From positions 62,001 to 126,000 of the forward strand of contig NZ_FNOT01000011.1 of the NCBI RefSeq assembly GCF_900107105.1: DNA of 64,000 nt. Direction: 5' to 3'. Numbering within the stretch: position 1 is the first letter of the stretch; each line of letters opens with the position of its first letter. The notes under the pieces were generated by a model, which was not told where the DNA came from, did no database searches, and saw only the letters and a list, made by a program, of their open reading frames with translations. The DNA is from Geodermatophilus africanus (lineage in GTDB: Bacteria; Actinomycetota; Actinomycetes; Mycobacteriales; Geodermatophilaceae). A program made the position numbers and the translations under genes. Below are positions 17,356 through 27,200 of the stretch, piece by piece.

Positions 17356-17574
17356 GCCGTGCTGACACGCACGCGAAACAGTCGTGCTGCATGCTGCTGG
17401 CGCTCGGATCCGTGCACGACGGCTGCGCCGGAGTGTCGATGGGGCCCGAGCCGGGTGTACACGATGGCGTCTTGCTCCCCGTCCGGTGGCCTGGCTGGCT
17501 GTCGGCTGTGAGGCGCGGCACACCCGCCGGCTGAGGACAGGCCGCTTCGTGCGGTGCGACGAGAGGAGGGCCGC

Positions 17575-19107
17575 ATGGCGGTGAAACAGGACCGGGGGAC
17601 CGGGCAACAGGCCGATCTGCGGGCCAAGGGGTTGGCGGGCAACTCGGTGGGCCTGCTGGCCAGCGTGGTGCTCGGCGTCTCGAGCATCGCGCCGGTGTAC
17701 GCGCTGACGGCCACCCTCGGCCCCACGGTGACCGAGGTCGGCCTGCAGATGCCGGCGATCTTCCTGGCCGGCTTCCTGCCGATGCTGCTCGTCGCCTACG
17801 CCTACCGGGAGCTCAACCGGGTGGCGCCGGACTGCGGGACGTCGTTCACCTGGACGACGAAGGCGTTCAACCCCTACGTCGGCTGGCTGTGCGGCTGGGG
17901 CGCGCTGCTGGCCACGGTGATCGTGCTGTCCAACCTCGCCGGCGTGGCGGTGTCCTTCTTCTACCTGCTGCTCGGCGAGATCACCGGGTCGGAGTCGGTG
18001 GCGACGCTCGGCGACGACACGGTCGTCAACGCCCTCACCTGCGTGGCGTTCGTCGCCGTCGCCACCTGGATCACCTACCGGGGTGTGGAGGCCACCAAGC
18101 GCGTGCAGTACGTGCTGGTCGGCTTCCAGATGGTCGTGCTCGCGGTGTTCGCCGTCCTGGCGCTGGTCAAATCCGGCTCCGCGCCGGGCGCCATCCCGTT
18201 CGACGCCTCCTGGCTGGACCCGATGGCCATCACGAGCTTCAGCGCCTTCACCGCCGGGCTGTCCCTGTCGCTGTTCATCTACTGGGGCTGGGACACCTGC
18301 CTGACGGTCAACGAGGAGACCGCCGGCAGCGCCCGCACCCCGGGCCGGGCCGCCCTGCTGACCATGCTGGTCATCATCGTGACCTACGTCGGCGTGGCGA
18401 TCGTCGTGCAGATGTACGCCGGCATCGGGACCGAGGGCACCGGCCTGGGCAACCCCGACACCGGGGACAACGTCTTCGCCGCGCTGGCCGGCCCGGTCAT
18501 GGGCCCAGGCCTGGCGTTCCTGCTCTTCCTGGCCGTCGTCGCCAGCTCGGCGTCGTCGCTGCAGACCACCTTCCTGCCGACCACCCGGACCATGCTGGCG
18601 ATGGGCACCTACGGGGCCCTGCCCCAGCGGCTGGCCGAGGTGCACCCGCGCTTCCGGGCGCCGTCGACCGCCACCCTGGTCGCCGGGGCCGCCACGGCGG
18701 TGTTCTACGTGGGCATGACGATCATCAGCGAGAACGTGCTCATCGACACGATCTACGCGCTGGGCCTGATGATCTGCTTCTACTACGGCCTGACCGCCTA
18801 CGCCTGCGTCTGGTACTTCCGGCACGAGCTGCGGCGCAGCGCCCGCGACCTGGTGTTCAAGGGCGTCCTGCCGCTGCTGGGCGCGCTGATGCTGACCGCG
18901 GTCTTCGTGCAGACGGCCGTCGACACCCTCGACCCGGCCTACGGCAGCGGCTCCTCGGTGTTCGGCGTCGGCAGCGTCTTCGTGGTCGGGATCGGGCTGC
19001 TGCTCCTCGGGGTCGTGCTCATGCTCGTCTGGCGGGCGCGGCACCCGGAGTTCTTCCGCGGCCAGACCCTGCGGGTCGACACCCCGTCGTTGGTCTTCGA
19101 CGAGTGA
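17575..19107 (+). CDS. APC-family permease (third in window)
   Basis: Membrane permease of 510 residues with about twelve to fourteen hydrophobic helices. It has SIAPVYALTATLGPTVTEVG near TM1 and IYWGWDTCLTVNEETAGSAR at TM6, the motif set of the amino-acid permease group that includes ethanolamine and polyamine carriers. ATG 17575 follows GAGAGGAGGG. It is transcribed alone: a strong hairpin follows the stop. It is not obviously related in sequence to the other two permeases here, so a different substrate is likely. Confidence 0.87.
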   Translation: MAVKQDRGTGQQADLRAKGLAGNSVGLLASVVLGVSSIAPVYALTATLGPTVTEVGLQMPAIFLAGFLPMLLVAYAYRELNRVAPDCGTSFTWTTKAFNPYVGWLCGWGALLATVIVLSNLAGVAVSFFYLLLGEITGSESVATLGDDTVVNALTCVAFVAVATWITYRGVEATKRVQYVLVGFQMVVLAVFAVLALVKSGSAPGAIPFDASWLDPMAITSFSAFTAGLSLSLFIYWGWDTCLTVNEETAGSARTPGRAALLTMLVIIVTYVGVAIVVQMYAGIGTEGTGLGNPDTGDNVFAALAGPVMGPGLAFLLFLAVVASSASSLQTTFLPTTRTMLAMGTYGALPQRLAEVHPRFRAPSTATLVAGAATAVFYVGMTIISENVLIDTIYALGLMICFYYGLTAYACVWYFRHELRRSARDLVFKGVLPLLGALMLTAVFVQTAVDTLDPAYGSGSSVFGVGSVFVVGIGLLLLGVVLMLVWRARHPEFFRGQTLRVDTPSLVFDE

Positions 19108-19129
19108 CCCCGACCCGGTCCGACTAGCA

Positions 19130-19167
19130 GCGCGGCCCGCCTCCCCTGCAGGGGAGGCGGGCCGCGC
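19130..19167. terminator. Strong terminator hairpin after permease
   Basis: Perfect 17-bp stem with a 4-base loop TGCA. The 5' arm 19130-19146 begins GCGCGGCCCGCC; the 3' arm is 19151-19167. A near copy of this element recurs at 19777-19812, on the other side of the next gene. Confidence 0.85.
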
Positions 19168-19292
19168 CGTCGTACGGGGGTCGGGCACGGAGGCCGTCGT
19201 CGACGCCGACCCGGGTCCACGTGCGTCCGTGCCCCACTGGTGCGCTCGCTGCGGGATCCTGGTCGCCGGCCTACGGCGGTGGGGGAGCTGGG

Positions 19293-19751
19293 ATGCGGAT
19301 CGCACTGGCGAGTGACCATGCGGGCTTCGACCTCAAGGGGGAGATCGCGCAGCTCCTCGCCGAGCACGACGTCCGTGACTTCGGCACGCACGACAGCGCG
19401 GCGTGCGACCTCCCGGACTTCGTGTACCCCGCCGCGCTGGCCGTCGGCGAGGGGCGTGCGGACCGAGGGGTCTTCGTCGACGGGGTCGGCTACGGCAGCG
19501 CGCTGATCGCGAACAAGGTCCCCGGCGTGTATGCGGCGGTCTGTCAGGACCCGTTCTGCGCGACGCTGGCCCGGTCCCACTCCGACACGAACGTCCTCTG
19601 CCTGGGCGCGAAGGTCATCGGGTCGGCGCTCGCGGTCGAGACGGTGCGGGCATGGATGGCGACGGACTTCCTCGCCGACGTGCCGAAGTACGTGGCTCGT
19701 GTGCAGAAGGTGCGGGACATCGCGGAGCGGCACGTCCGGGGAGCGTCGTGA
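19293..19751 (+). CDS. RpiB/LacA/LacB-family protein with altered active site
   Basis: Protein of 152 residues with the RpiB fold signature: ASDHAGFDLKGEIAQ at the N-terminus, the phosphate-binding-type loop VDGVGYGSALIANKVPG at 62-78, and the SHSDTNVLCLGAKVIG segment. RpiB enzymes isomerise ribose-5-phosphate or related sugar phosphates. The position of the catalytic Cys (CGTG in E. coli type) is Asp63, and the position of the Glu used by mycobacterial RpiB is Ser69, so neither known base is present. It may be a divergent isomerase of another sugar phosphate or a non-catalytic homologue. ATG preceded by GGGGGAG. Monocistronic, flanked by near-identical hairpins. Confidence 0.8.
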   Translation: MRIALASDHAGFDLKGEIAQLLAEHDVRDFGTHDSAACDLPDFVYPAALAVGEGRADRGVFVDGVGYGSALIANKVPGVYAAVCQDPFCATLARSHSDTNVLCLGAKVIGSALAVETVRAWMATDFLADVPKYVARVQKVRDIAERHVRGAS

Positions 19752-19776
19752 CCGCCCGGCCGGAGCCCGACGAACC

Positions 19777-19812
19777 GCGCGGCCCACCTCCCCTGGGGGA
19801 GGCGGGCCGCGC
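19777..19812. terminator. Bidirectional terminator, near copy of 19130-19167
   Basis: The 5' arm starts GCGCGGCCCACC and pairs with the 3' arm ending GGCGGGCCGCGC, with one A/C mismatch and a small loop around 19793-19796. It lies between the RpiB-like gene (stop 19751) and the convergent MMPL gene (stop 19827). Confidence 0.8.
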
Positions 19813-19826
19813 CTTCGGTCGGAGGG

Positions 19827-22007
19827 TCAGCGCTCGCCGGCGCCGACCACCAGGGGCTGCTCGGCCCGCGGTCGGGCGGCCGGCCGCTCCAGCGCGGCGC
19901 CCTCGACGTCGAGGGTGGGCAGCCAGCGCAGCCAGCGCGGCAGCCACCACGCCTTGTCGCCGAGCAGGGCCAGGGCCGCGGGGACGAGCACCATCCGGAC
20001 GACGAAGGCGTCGAAGGCGATGCCGGCGGCCAGCGCGAAGGCGATCGACTTGATGGTCGCGTCGCCGGAGGGCACGAAGCCCGCGAACACCGAGAACATG
20101 ATCAGGGCGGCCGCGACGACGACCGGGGCGGCCTGGCGGAAGCCGGTGCGGACGGCCTCCAGCGGCGCGGCGCCGTGGCTGTGCGCCTCGTGCATCCGGG
20201 ACACCAGGAAGATCTGGTAGTCCATCGCCAGCCCGAACAGGATGCCGATGACCAGGATCGGCGTGAGGCTGATCAGCGGGCCGGTGCCCTCGAGGTTGAC
20301 CAGGTCGGCCAGCCAGCCCCACTGGAACACCGCGACGGTGGCGCCGAGCGCGGCCCCGACGGTGAGCACGAAGCCCAGGACGCCGACCAGCGGCACCAGC
20401 AGCGAGCGGAAGACCAGCACGAGCAGCACCAGGGCCAGGCCCACGACCAGGGCCAGGTAGACCGGCAGCGCGGCGTCCAGGCTCGCGGCGACGTCCACGC
20501 TGACCGCCGTGGCGCCGGTGACCGAGGCCTGCGCGCCGTCGACGTCGGCCAGCAGGTCCCGGAGGTCGGCGACGAGCTGCTCGGTGGCCGGGTCGGTCGG
20601 GCCCGACTGCGGGATGACGCTGACCAGCGCGGCCGTGCCGTCGGCGCTGGGCACTGGCGGGGTCACGAGCGCGACGTCGTCCAGGCCGGGGATCTCGCCG
20701 GCGGCCGCCGTCGCGGCCGGCACCGCGCCGTCGCCCTCGAACAGCACGGTGAGCGGGCCGCCCGCGCCCTCACCGAAGCCGTCGGCCAGCAGCTGCTCGG
20801 CCCGGGCCTGCGTGCTGTCCTCCGGCGGGGTCTGCACCAGCGTGGTCTGCATGGAGAAGAACGGGACGGCGACGGCGCCCAGCGCGACGACCGTCAGCAG
20901 CAGGGCGACCAGACGGTGGCGGGTCACCGTGGCGACCCAGCCGGCCAGGAAGCCCGCGCTGGCCGCGTGGTGGGTGTGCGCCCGGCCCCGCTGCCTCGTG
21001 GGCAGCGCCCGCACGCCGAGGAAGCCCAGCGCGGCGGGGACGAGGGTCAACGCGACGAGGACCGCGACGACGATGGTGCCGGCTGCGGCCAGGCCCATCT
21101 GGGTGAGGAACGGAATGCCGGCGACGAACAGCCCGGTCAGCGCGATGACGACGGTGAGCCCGGCGGTGACGACCGCGGAGCCGGCGGTCCCGACGGCCGT
21201 GGCGACCGCGGTGCCGACGTCGGCGCCCGAGCGCAGCTCCTGGCGGAACCGGCTGACGATGAACAGCGCGTAGTCGATGCCCACGGCCAGACCGAGCATC
21301 GCGGCCAGGATCGGGGTGGTCGACGACAGGTCGGTGAAGCCGGTCGCGATCGTGATGCCGAGGACGCCGATCCCGACGCCGACGACCGCGGTCAGCAGGT
21401 TCATGCCGGCGACGACCAGCGAGCCGTAGGTGACCGCGAGCACGACGAGCGCGACGACCACGCCGATCACCTCGGCGGGCCCGCCGACGTGCGGCGGCGC
21501 CTGGATGGCCTGGCCGGTGACCTCGACGGTGAGCGCGCCGTCCCCGGCGTCCTCCACCGCGGCGATGAGTGCGTCCTGCTGCTCGGGGGTGACCTCGCCG
21601 ACCGGCGCGGCATACGTCACGGTGCTGTAGCCGGTGGTCAGCTCGGGGTTGACCGACGGGGCGGCCGGGTCCAGCGGGTTGCTGGCCGAGACGACGCCGG
21701 GCAACTGCCCCAGCTCGGCGACCAGCGCGCCCAGGGTCGCGGCGCTCGCGGGCGTGGTCAGCGACTGACCGTCCGGGGCCACGACCACGACCTGCGCGGT
21801 GGCGCCGCCTGCCGCGCCGAACTCCTCGCTGATCCGCTCCAGCGCGGTGGTCGACTCCTGGCCGGGGATCGCGAAGCTGTCCGACGTCTCGCCGGCCAGC
21901 GTGACCGCCCCCGCGCCGCCGCCGACGAGCAGCACGAGCCACACGAGGACGACGGCTCCGCGGTGCCGGTGCGAGAAGGCACCGAGCCGGGACAACAGAA
22001 GTGCCAT
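19827..22007 (-). CDS. MMPL/RND-family exporter
   Basis: Membrane protein of 726 residues with the actinobacterial MMPL layout. One N-terminal helix is followed by a periplasmic loop, five to six helices including GIDYALFIVSRFRQEL (the MMPL motif with GxDY), a second external loop, then a second helix bundle with GLAMDYQIFLVSRMHE. Members export lipids, glycolipids or drugs using proton force. It is downstream of, and 6 bases from, a TetR gene on the same strand, so the regulator likely controls its own operon. The substrate is unknown. Confidence 0.92.
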   Translation of the reverse strand: MALLLSRLGAFSHRHRGAVVLVWLVLLVGGGAGAVTLAGETSDSFAIPGQESTTALERISEEFGAAGGATAQVVVVAPDGQSLTTPASAATLGALVAELGQLPGVVSASNPLDPAAPSVNPELTTGYSTVTYAAPVGEVTPEQQDALIAAVEDAGDGALTVEVTGQAIQAPPHVGGPAEVIGVVVALVVLAVTYGSLVVAGMNLLTAVVGVGIGVLGITIATGFTDLSSTTPILAAMLGLAVGIDYALFIVSRFRQELRSGADVGTAVATAVGTAGSAVVTAGLTVVIALTGLFVAGIPFLTQMGLAAAGTIVVAVLVALTLVPAALGFLGVRALPTRQRGRAHTHHAASAGFLAGWVATVTRHRLVALLLTVVALGAVAVPFFSMQTTLVQTPPEDSTQARAEQLLADGFGEGAGGPLTVLFEGDGAVPAATAAAGEIPGLDDVALVTPPVPSADGTAALVSVIPQSGPTDPATEQLVADLRDLLADVDGAQASVTGATAVSVDVAASLDAALPVYLALVVGLALVLLVLVFRSLLVPLVGVLGFVLTVGAALGATVAVFQWGWLADLVNLEGTGPLISLTPILVIGILFGLAMDYQIFLVSRMHEAHSHGAAPLEAVRTGFRQAAPVVVAAALIMFSVFAGFVPSGDATIKSIAFALAAGIAFDAFVVRMVLVPAALALLGDKAWWLPRWLRWLPTLDVEGAALERPAARPRAEQPLVVGAGER

Positions 22008-22013
22008 GGGGGA

Positions 22014-22601
22014 TCAGGCCTCCACCTGGTCGGGATGGGGAGAAGCGGCGTCCGGACGGCGGTGGCCCAGCGCGTCGAAGCAAGTGGCGACGATGTGCTG
22101 CCGCCACGCGGTGGTCCGGTCGTGGGCGTGCGCCGCCAGGGTCAGGACGGCCAGCGCGGCGAGCGCGCCCACCACCCGGACCGAGCGCGGGGCCTCCATG
22201 GCGTCGGGGTCGACGCCGAACACGTGCAGCACCAGGTGGGTCACGGCCGGGTCCGGCTCGGCGTCGCTGTCGGTCACCGGCGCGAGGAGCAGCGCGACCA
22301 GCCCGGGGTGGGCCAGCGCCACGTCGACGAGGACCTCGAGCGCGCGCCGGTCGCGTACCGGACCGGGGGGCAGGTCGCCCACCTGGTCGAGCACCCGCTG
22401 CCCCAGCGTGCCCGCCTGGGCCAGCACCGCCTCGTGCAGGGCGTCCTTGCTCGGGTAGTGGTGCAGCAGCCCGGTCTTGGACAGGCCGACGGCGTCCGCG
22501 ACGTCCTGCACCGAGGTCTTGGCGAAGCCGCGCCGGGCGAAGAGAGCGGCAGCCCGGTCGAGGATGCCCTCGTCGACCTGCTGCCGGAACGGTCGTACCA
22601 C
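22014..22601 (-). CDS. TetR-family regulator of the MMPL exporter
   Basis: Regulator of 195 residues. The helix-turn-helix at about 25-50 reads TSVQDVADAVGLSKTGLLHHYPSK, and the C-terminus is a variable helical ligand domain. GTG 22601 is the only reasonable start, as upstream codons run through the operator repeats; it has no clear Shine-Dalgarno, so a leaderless message is possible. It forms a two-gene operon with the MMPL exporter and is preceded by two direct repeats that look like its operator. Confidence 0.85.
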   Translation of the reverse strand: MVRPFRQQVDEGILDRAAALFARRGFAKTSVQDVADAVGLSKTGLLHHYPSKDALHEAVLAQAGTLGQRVLDQVGDLPPGPVRDRRALEVLVDVALAHPGLVALLLAPVTDSDAEPDPAVTHLVLHVFGVDPDAMEAPRSVRVVGALAALAVLTLAAHAHDRTTAWRQHIVATCFDALGHRRPDAASPHPDQVEA

Positions 22602-22624
22602 GGGGAGGACGGTACGTGTCTCCC

Positions 22625-22661
22625 GACCACTTCGGTCGGTCGACAGACCAGATCGGTCGGT
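22625..22661 (-). promoter_or_regulatory. Tandem operator repeats for the TetR-MMPL operon
   Basis: Two 16-base direct repeats, GACCACTTCGGTCGGT (22625-22640) and GACCAGATCGGTCGGT (22646-22661). They are identical at 14 of 16 positions and start 21 bp apart, i.e. two helical turns. They lie 24-60 bases upstream of the TetR GTG. The TCGGTCGGT core resembles operators seen before many TetR/MMPL operons, but this is inference. Confidence 0.6.
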
Positions 22662-22683
22662 CCGCTTCGTCACACCCCGCTGC

Positions 22684-24015
22684 TCAGCCGGTCCGGGCCG
22701 GAGACGGGACCAGGACGGGAAGCGACTCGTAGCCGCGCAGGACGATCGTGCGGCGACGGCGGCCGGGGCCCGCGGCGGCGAGGTCGGGGAAGCGCTCGAA
22801 CAGCGCCCGCAGCGCCACCTCGCCCTCCATCCGGGCCAGCGCGGCGCCGAGGCAGTAGTGGATGCCGCTGGAGAAGGCGACGTGGTCACGGGCGTTGCCG
22901 CGCGTCACGTCGAAGGCGTGCGGGTCGGGGAACACCCGCGGGTCGCGGTTGGCCGCGGCGAGCAGGCACAGCACCAGCTCGCCCTCGGCGATCGGCACCC
23001 CGTGCACCGTGGTGTCGCGCGTGGCCCGCCGTCCGGTCCGCTGCACCGGGGACTCGACGCGGAGGACCTCGTCCACGGCGTTCGGCCACAGCGACGGGTT
23101 CTCGGCCAGCAGCCGCCGCTGGTCGGGGTGGGCGAACAGCAGCGCGGCGCCGTTGGCGACCAGGTTGACCGTCGTCTCGAAGCCGGCGCCGAAGACGAGG
23201 GCGGCCGTGGCCAGCAGCTCGTGCTCGGTGAGCCCGCTGCCGTCGTCGTCGGGCGTGGTCACCAGCGTGGAGAGCAGGTCGTCGCCGGGGGAACGGCGCA
23301 GCTGCCGCAGGTGCCCGCGGAACCAGGCGTCGAGCTCGCCGAGGTTCCGCTCGACGCGGCGGTGGGTGCGCAGGTCCACCCCCATGTCCAGGCTCGGGGC
23401 GGCGCCGTCGCCCCAGGCCAGGAACTGCTCGCGCATCGCCACCGGGACGCCGAGCACCTCGGAGATCACCGTGACCGGCAGCAGGCTCGCGTAGCGCGCG
23501 ACCAGGTCGACCCGGCCGGCGTGCGCGGCGGCCTCGCGCTCGACGTCGTCGAGCAGCTCGCCGGCGATCGCCTCGGTGCGGTCGCGCAGCCGGGCGACGG
23601 CGCGGGCGCTGAAGGCCCGGGTGACCAGCCGGCGGTAGCGGGTGTGCTCGGGTGGGTCGACGGCGAGCATCGACGGCGCGTCGATGGGGCCCACGCTCGG
23701 CCGCGGGCCGGCCAACCGCAGCGCCGCCTGCAGCAGCGGTGGCACGCCGTCGGTGCGGGAGCCGCCGATCTGCCCGAAGTCGTCGCTGCGCAGGACGTCG
23801 GTGCACACGTCGTGGTGGACGCTGACCCGCGCGAACGCGCCGCCGGCGAACGGTGCCGCGGTGCGCAGCCGTTCGTAGTGGCCGTAGGGGTCCTCGCGGA
23901 CGACCGGGTCGGAGAGCACCTCGGCGTCCGGGTTCCCCGCCCGGGCGCGGGCCCGGATCGCCAGCCGCATCGCCCCGTGGGTCGCGGCCCAGCGGACCGT
24001 CCTGCGCACCACCAC
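22684..24015 (-). CDS. Cytochrome P450
   Basis: Soluble bacterial P450 of about 443 residues. It has an I-helix oxygen-binding motif (FGAGFETTVNLVANG), the ExxR motif in VDEVLRVESP, and the heme-ligand loop FSSGIHYCLGAALARMEG with the axial Cys. Start among three consecutive GTG codons (24007-24015) after a GGGGGCGG stretch. No ferredoxin or reductase gene is adjacent, so electrons must come from elsewhere. It is divergent from pyruvate carboxylase. Substrate unknown. Confidence 0.92.
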   Translation of the reverse strand: MVVRRTVRWAATHGAMRLAIRARARAGNPDAEVLSDPVVREDPYGHYERLRTAAPFAGGAFARVSVHHDVCTDVLRSDDFGQIGGSRTDGVPPLLQAALRLAGPRPSVGPIDAPSMLAVDPPEHTRYRRLVTRAFSARAVARLRDRTEAIAGELLDDVEREAAAHAGRVDLVARYASLLPVTVISEVLGVPVAMREQFLAWGDGAAPSLDMGVDLRTHRRVERNLGELDAWFRGHLRQLRRSPGDDLLSTLVTTPDDDGSGLTEHELLATAALVFGAGFETTVNLVANGAALLFAHPDQRRLLAENPSLWPNAVDEVLRVESPVQRTGRRATRDTTVHGVPIAEGELVLCLLAAANRDPRVFPDPHAFDVTRGNARDHVAFSSGIHYCLGAALARMEGEVALRALFERFPDLAAAGPGRRRRTIVLRGYESLPVLVPSPARTG

Positions 24016-24184
24016 GTGCCGCCCCCGTCCCGAACCATGACCCCATCCTGCGTGACGCTGCCCACCCCGGGTGGGTCGCTCCGCACCGGGCGCCCCGGCG
24101 TCGAGGTGCAGACTGCCCCACCGAGCCGCCCCGCCGGCGCCGCTGGGGACCCGTCGCCCGTCTCGTCCCTTCCCTTCCTGCAGG

Positions 24185-24199
24185 GGGGTGCCGCACCCC
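24185..24199. promoter_or_regulatory. Short palindrome in the P450 / pyc divergent region
   Basis: GGGGTGC-C-GCACCCC, perfect 7-bp arms with one central base, about 50 bases before the pyc GTG. It could be an operator or a leader hairpin. The rest of 24016-24251 shows no gene. Confidence 0.3.
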
Positions 24200-24251
24200 A
24201 CCAGGGGTCTGGGAGGCTCAGCGGGCCGTCCCGACCCCGGAGGAGTGCGCT

Positions 24252-27200
24252 GTGTTCACCAAGGTGCTGGTCGCAAACCGAGGCGAGATCGCGGTGCGGG
24301 CGTTCCGCGCGGCGTACGAGCTGGGTGCCGAGACGGTGGCGGTCTTCCCCTGGGAGGACCGCAACTCGGTGCACCGGCTCAAGGCCGACGAGAGCTACCA
24401 GATCGGCGAGGAGGGGCACCCGGTCCGGGCCTACCTCTCGGTCGACGAGATCGTGCGGGCCGCGCAGCGGGCCGGGGCCGACGCGGTGTACCCCGGCTAC
24501 GGCTTCCTGTCGGAGAACCCGGAGCTGGCCGAGGCCTGCGCGCAGGCCGGGATCACCTTCGTGGGCCCGCCGGCGTCCGTGCTGGAGCTGACCGGCAACA
24601 AGGCGCGGGCGATCGCCGCGGCCCGGGACGCCGGCCTGCCGGTGCTCGCCTCGACCGAGCCCAGCGCCGACCTGGACGCGGTGCTGGCGGCGGTGGAGGG
24701 CATGCCGTTCCCGGTGTTCGTCAAGGCGGTCGCCGGCGGCGGCGGGCGCGGGATGCGAAGGGTGGAGGACCCGGCCGAGCTGACCGCGGCGGTGCAGGCG
24801 GCGATGCGGGAGGCCGAGGCGGCCTTCGGGGACGCCACGGTGTTCGTCGAGCAGGCCGTGGTCGACCCGCGGCACATCGAGGTGCAGATCGTCGCCGACG
24901 GCGCCGGGGACGTGGTGCACCTGTTCGAGCGGGACTGCTCGGTGCAGCGCCGGCACCAGAAGGTCGTCGAGCTGGCGCCGGCCCCGAACCTGGACCCCGC
25001 GCTGCGCGAGCGGATCTGCGCCGACGCGGTCGCCTTCGCCCGGGCGATCGGCTACGTCAACGCCGGCACCGTCGAGTTCCTCCTCGACCGGCAGGGCCGG
25101 CACGTCTTCATCGAGATGAACCCGCGGATCCAGGTCGAGCACACGGTCACCGAGGAGGTCACCGACGTCGACCTGGTGCAGAGCCAGCTGCGGATCGCCT
25201 CGGGGGAGACCCTCGCCGACCTGGGCCTGTCGCAGGACACCATCGTGCTGCGGGGTGCGGCGCTGCAGTGCCGGATCACCACCGAGGACCCGGCCAACGG
25301 CTTCCGCCCGGACACCGGCCGGATCACCACCTACCGATCCCCGGGCGGGGCCGGCATCCGCCTGGACGGCGGGGCGTCCCTCGGCGGGCAGGTCGAGGCG
25401 CACTTCGACTCGATGCTGGTGAAGCTGACCTGCCGGGGACGGACCTTCGACCTCGCGGTGGCCCGGGCGCGGCGGGCGGTCGCGGAGTTCCGCATCCGGG
25501 GGGTGGCCACCAACATCCCCTTCCTGGCCGCGCTGCTGGACGACCCGGACTTCGCCGCCGGGCGGGTGACGACGTCGTTCATCGACGAGCGGCCGCACCT
25601 GCTCACCGCGCGCAGCTCCGCCGACCGCGGCACCCGGCTGCTCACCTACCTGGCCGACGTCACGGTGAACCAGCCGCACGGGGAGCGCCCGCACCTGGTC
25701 GACCCCGTGGGGAAGCTGCCCGCCGTCGACCTGGCCAGCCCGCCGCCGGACGGCTCCCGGCAGCGGCTGCTCGCCGCCGGCCCGGAGGCCTTCGCCGCCG
25801 AGCTGCGCGCGCAGACCGCGCTCGCGGTCACCGACACCACCTTCCGCGACGCGCACCAGTCGCTGCTGGCCACCCGGGTGCGCACCAAGGACTTGCTCGC
25901 CGTCGCCGGGCACGTGGCCCGCACCGTCCCGCAGCTGTTCAGCCTGGAGGCCTGGGGCGGGGCCACCTACGACGTCGCGCTGCGGTTCCTGCACGAGGAC
26001 CCGTGGGACCGGCTGGCCGTACTGCGCGAGGCGGTCCCGAACCTCTGCCTGCAGATGCTGCTGCGCGGCCGCAACACCGTCGGCTACACGCCCTACCCCG
26101 AGGCGGTCACCGACACCTTCGTCCGCGAGGCCGCCGCCACCGGGATCGACGTCTTCCGCGTGTTCGACGCGCTCAACGACGTGTCGCAGATGCGCCCGGC
26201 CATCGACGCGGTCCGGGGGACCGGGACGGCGGTCGCCGAGGTGGCGCTCTGCTACACCGGCGACCTCTCCGACCCCGGCGAGACGCTCTACACGCTGGAC
26301 TACTACCTGCGGCTGGCCGAGCAGATCGTCGACGCCGGCGCGCACGTCCTGGCGATCAAGGACATGGCCGGCCTGCTCCGGCCACCGGCCGCCGCCCGGC
26401 TGGTGAGCGCGCTGCGGGAGCGCTTCGACCTGCCGGTCCACCTGCACACCCACGACACCGCCGGCGGCCAGCTCGCCACCCTGCTGGCCGCCTGGCAGGC
26501 CGGGGTCGACGCGGTGGACGGCGCGGTGGCCTCCATGGCCGGGACGACGAGCCAGCCGCCGCTGTCGGCGATCGTCGCCGCGACCGACGCCACCGAGCGG
26601 GCCACCGGCCTGGACCTGGCCGCGGTCAACGACCTCGAGCCCTACTGGGAGGCGGTGCGCCGGGTGTACGCGCCGTTCGAGTCGGGGCTCCCGGCGCCGA
26701 CCGGACGGGTGTACACGCACGAGATCCCCGGGGGGCAGCTGTCGAACCTGCGCCAGCAGGCCATCGCCCTGGGCCTCGGGCAGCGCTTCGAGGAGGTCGA
26801 GGACGCCTACGCCGCCGCCGACCGGCTGCTGGGCCGGCTGGTCAAGGTCACGCCGTCGTCCAAGGTGGTCGGCGACCTGGCGCTGCAGCTGGTCGGCTCC
26901 GGAGTCAAGGTCGAGGACTTCGCCGCCGAGCCCGGGAAGTACGACCTGCCGGACTCGGTCATCGGCTTCCTGCGCGGCGAGCTGGGGGACCCGCCCGGCG
27001 GCTGGCCCGAGCCGTTCCGCAGCCGGGCGCTGGAGGGCCGCCGTCCCGCCGAGCCGCCGGCCGAGCTCTCGGCCGAGGACGAGCGCGGCCTGGCCGAGAC
27101 GCCCCGGGAGACCCTCAACCGGCTGCTCTTCCCGGCGCCCACCCGCGAGTTCCAGGCCCACGACGAGCAGTACGGCGACGTCTCCGTGCTGCCCACCAAG

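Noticed and set aside
17312-17574. Search for a tRNA or riboswitch in the gap before the third permease
   Set aside because: No cloverleaf arms, TTC-loop motif or riboswitch-like conserved core could be recognised by eye.
20175-23168. Long plus-strand open frame (about 997 codons) opposite the MMPL, TetR and P450 genes
   Set aside because: The opposite strand carries recognisable MMPL, TetR and P450 motifs; the frame is low-complexity and has no domain.
23466-27161. Long minus-strand open frame (about 1231 codons) opposite pyruvate carboxylase
   Set aside because: Pyruvate carboxylase on the plus strand is complete with all motifs; the antisense product is compositional.
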